A stretch of 6,354 bases of DNA from Oscillospiraceae bacterium (GTDB lineage: Bacteria; Bacillota_A; Clostridia; Oscillospirales; Oscillospiraceae), in the NCBI GenBank assembly GCA_902789835.1, contig CADAPN010000149.1, positions 1 to 6,354 on the forward strand, given 5' to 3'. Under the pieces are notes generated by a model. The model saw nothing but the letters and a program-made list of their open reading frames with translations. It searched no databases and was not told the DNA's origin. Of this stretch, positions 5,737-6,354 are shown piece after piece. The position numbers and the translations under genes were made by a program. The first letter of the stretch is position 1; every line of letters begins with the position of its first letter.

Positions 5737-6354
5737 TTACTTCGTACCGAAGATTCTGTCACCGGCATCGCCGAGGCCGGGAACGATGTAGCCGTGATCG
5801 TTCAGGTGGTCGTCCAGAGCAGCGACAAAGATGTCGACATCCGGATGATCCTCCTGCATCTTCTTCACGCCCTCCGGCGCGCCGATGATGCTCATCAGCT
5901 TGATGTGCCGGACCCCCGCTTCCTTCAGGAAGGAGATTGCCGCGGACGCACTGCCGCCGGTCGCAAGCATCGGGTCAACCACGATGGCGTCGCGCTCTTT
6001 GATATCGGGCGGCATCTTGAAATAATACTTCACCGGCTCCAGGGTCTCGGGGTCGCGGAACAGACCGATGTGTCCGACCTTGACGTTGGGCATCATGCTG
6101 ACCATGCCGTCCACCATGCCGAGACCGGCACGGAGGATGGGGACGACCGCCAGCTTCTTGCCGGAAATGCGTTTGCAGTGTGCCACGGCAACGGGTGTTT
6201 CGACCTCGACCGGCTCCAGGGGGAGATCTCTGGTCGCTTCATAGCACATCAGCATGGCAATTTCGGAAATGATCTCACGGAATTCCTTCACACTGGTGTT
6301 TTTATCGCGCAGAATGGACAGCTTGTGCTGAATCAGGGGATGATCGAATACGCA
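5737..6354 (-). CDS. upp: Uracil phosphoribosyltransferase (first few codons outside the window)
   Basis: Upp joins uracil and PRPP to make UMP in pyrimidine salvage, in the cytoplasm. The frame is open to the right edge, giving 205 residues that begin [20 protein letters not shown], which is the family's N-terminal region. The usual length is about 208-209, so only a few residues including the start are missing. Visible motifs are [21 protein letters not shown], the PRPP-binding loop [12 protein letters not shown] (Asp127 to about Ala136 of the fragment) and the C-terminal uracil-binding [13 protein letters not shown]. The GTG at 6291 is an internal Val codon, not a start, because conserved sequence continues upstream of it. 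No break or missing key residue is seen. It is followed by a strong hairpin and then the sortase gene on the same strand. Confidence 0.97.
   Translation of the reverse strand, partial: CVFDHPLIQHKLSILRDKNTSVKEFREIISEIAMLMCYEATRDLPLEPVEVETPVAVAHCKRISGKKLAVVPILRAGLGMVDGMVSMMPNVKVGHIGLFRDPETLEPVKYYFKMPPDIKERDAIVVDPMLATGGSASAAISFLKEAGVRHIKLMSIIGAPEGVKKMQEDHPDVDIFVAALDDHLNDHGYIVPGLGDAGDRIFGTK

Noticed and set aside
6289..6291. GTG at 6291 as the start of upp
   Set aside because: The frame continues upstream with conserved Upp sequence ([11 protein letters not shown] and so on) to the window edge, so this GTG is an internal valine.
1..6354. A mobile element, phage, toxin-antitoxin or defence system hidden in the window
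   Set aside because: All the coding space is explained by seven conserved chromosomal genes. I saw no transposase, integrase, terminal repeats, tRNA or anomalous small gene pair.

Overview
The window is a 6.35 kb stretch of ordinary-looking bacterial chromosome in which every gene I can support lies on the minus strand, so it reads from right to left. It is GC-rich (by eye about 60%) and densely packed. The genes have purine-rich Shine-Dalgarno sites, there is one near-perfect sigma-A type promoter, and there is a membrane-anchored class B sortase. Together these point to a high-GC member of the Bacillota, most likely class Clostridia. That placement is inference; no rRNA or other marker gene is present to settle it.

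In transcriptional order there are two blocks. Block 1 (6354 to 3532) holds upp (uracil phosphoribosyltransferase, missing only its first few codons), a class B sortase with a long Thr-Pro linker, and a conserved DUF1015-family protein of unknown function. A very GC-rich perfect hairpin lies between upp and the sortase. Only 12 bases separate the sortase from the DUF1015 gene, and its ribosome site touches the sortase stop codon. Another long hairpin closes this block and overlaps the end of the DUF1015 gene.

Block 2 (3487 to 1 and beyond) is a histidine biosynthesis operon: a strong promoter (TTGACA, 16 bases, TATAAT with an extended -10 TG), then hisD, hisC, hisB and hisH. The genes overlap by 8, 4 and 4 bases and each has its own ribosome site, so they are probably translationally coupled. 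hisH runs off the left edge, and hisA, hisF and so on would be expected next. The first-step genes hisG and hisZ are not at the head of the operon, because the promoter sits directly in front of hisD. The leader is only about 45 bases, too short for a T-box or a histidine leader-peptide attenuator. A weak dyad just downstream of the probable transcription start is the only operator candidate.

HisB, HisC and HisD carry out imidazoleglycerol-phosphate dehydration, transamination and the final oxidation to histidine. HisH supplies ammonia to HisF to make the imidazole ring. upp salvages uracil and, like HisG, uses PRPP. I found no mobile element, CRISPR, RNA gene or clearly new system. The points worth a second look are regulatory (promoter, dyad, hairpins) and contextual (a sortase and an uncharacterised DUF1015 protein between upp and his). 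No gene-free stretch exceeds about 125 bases.
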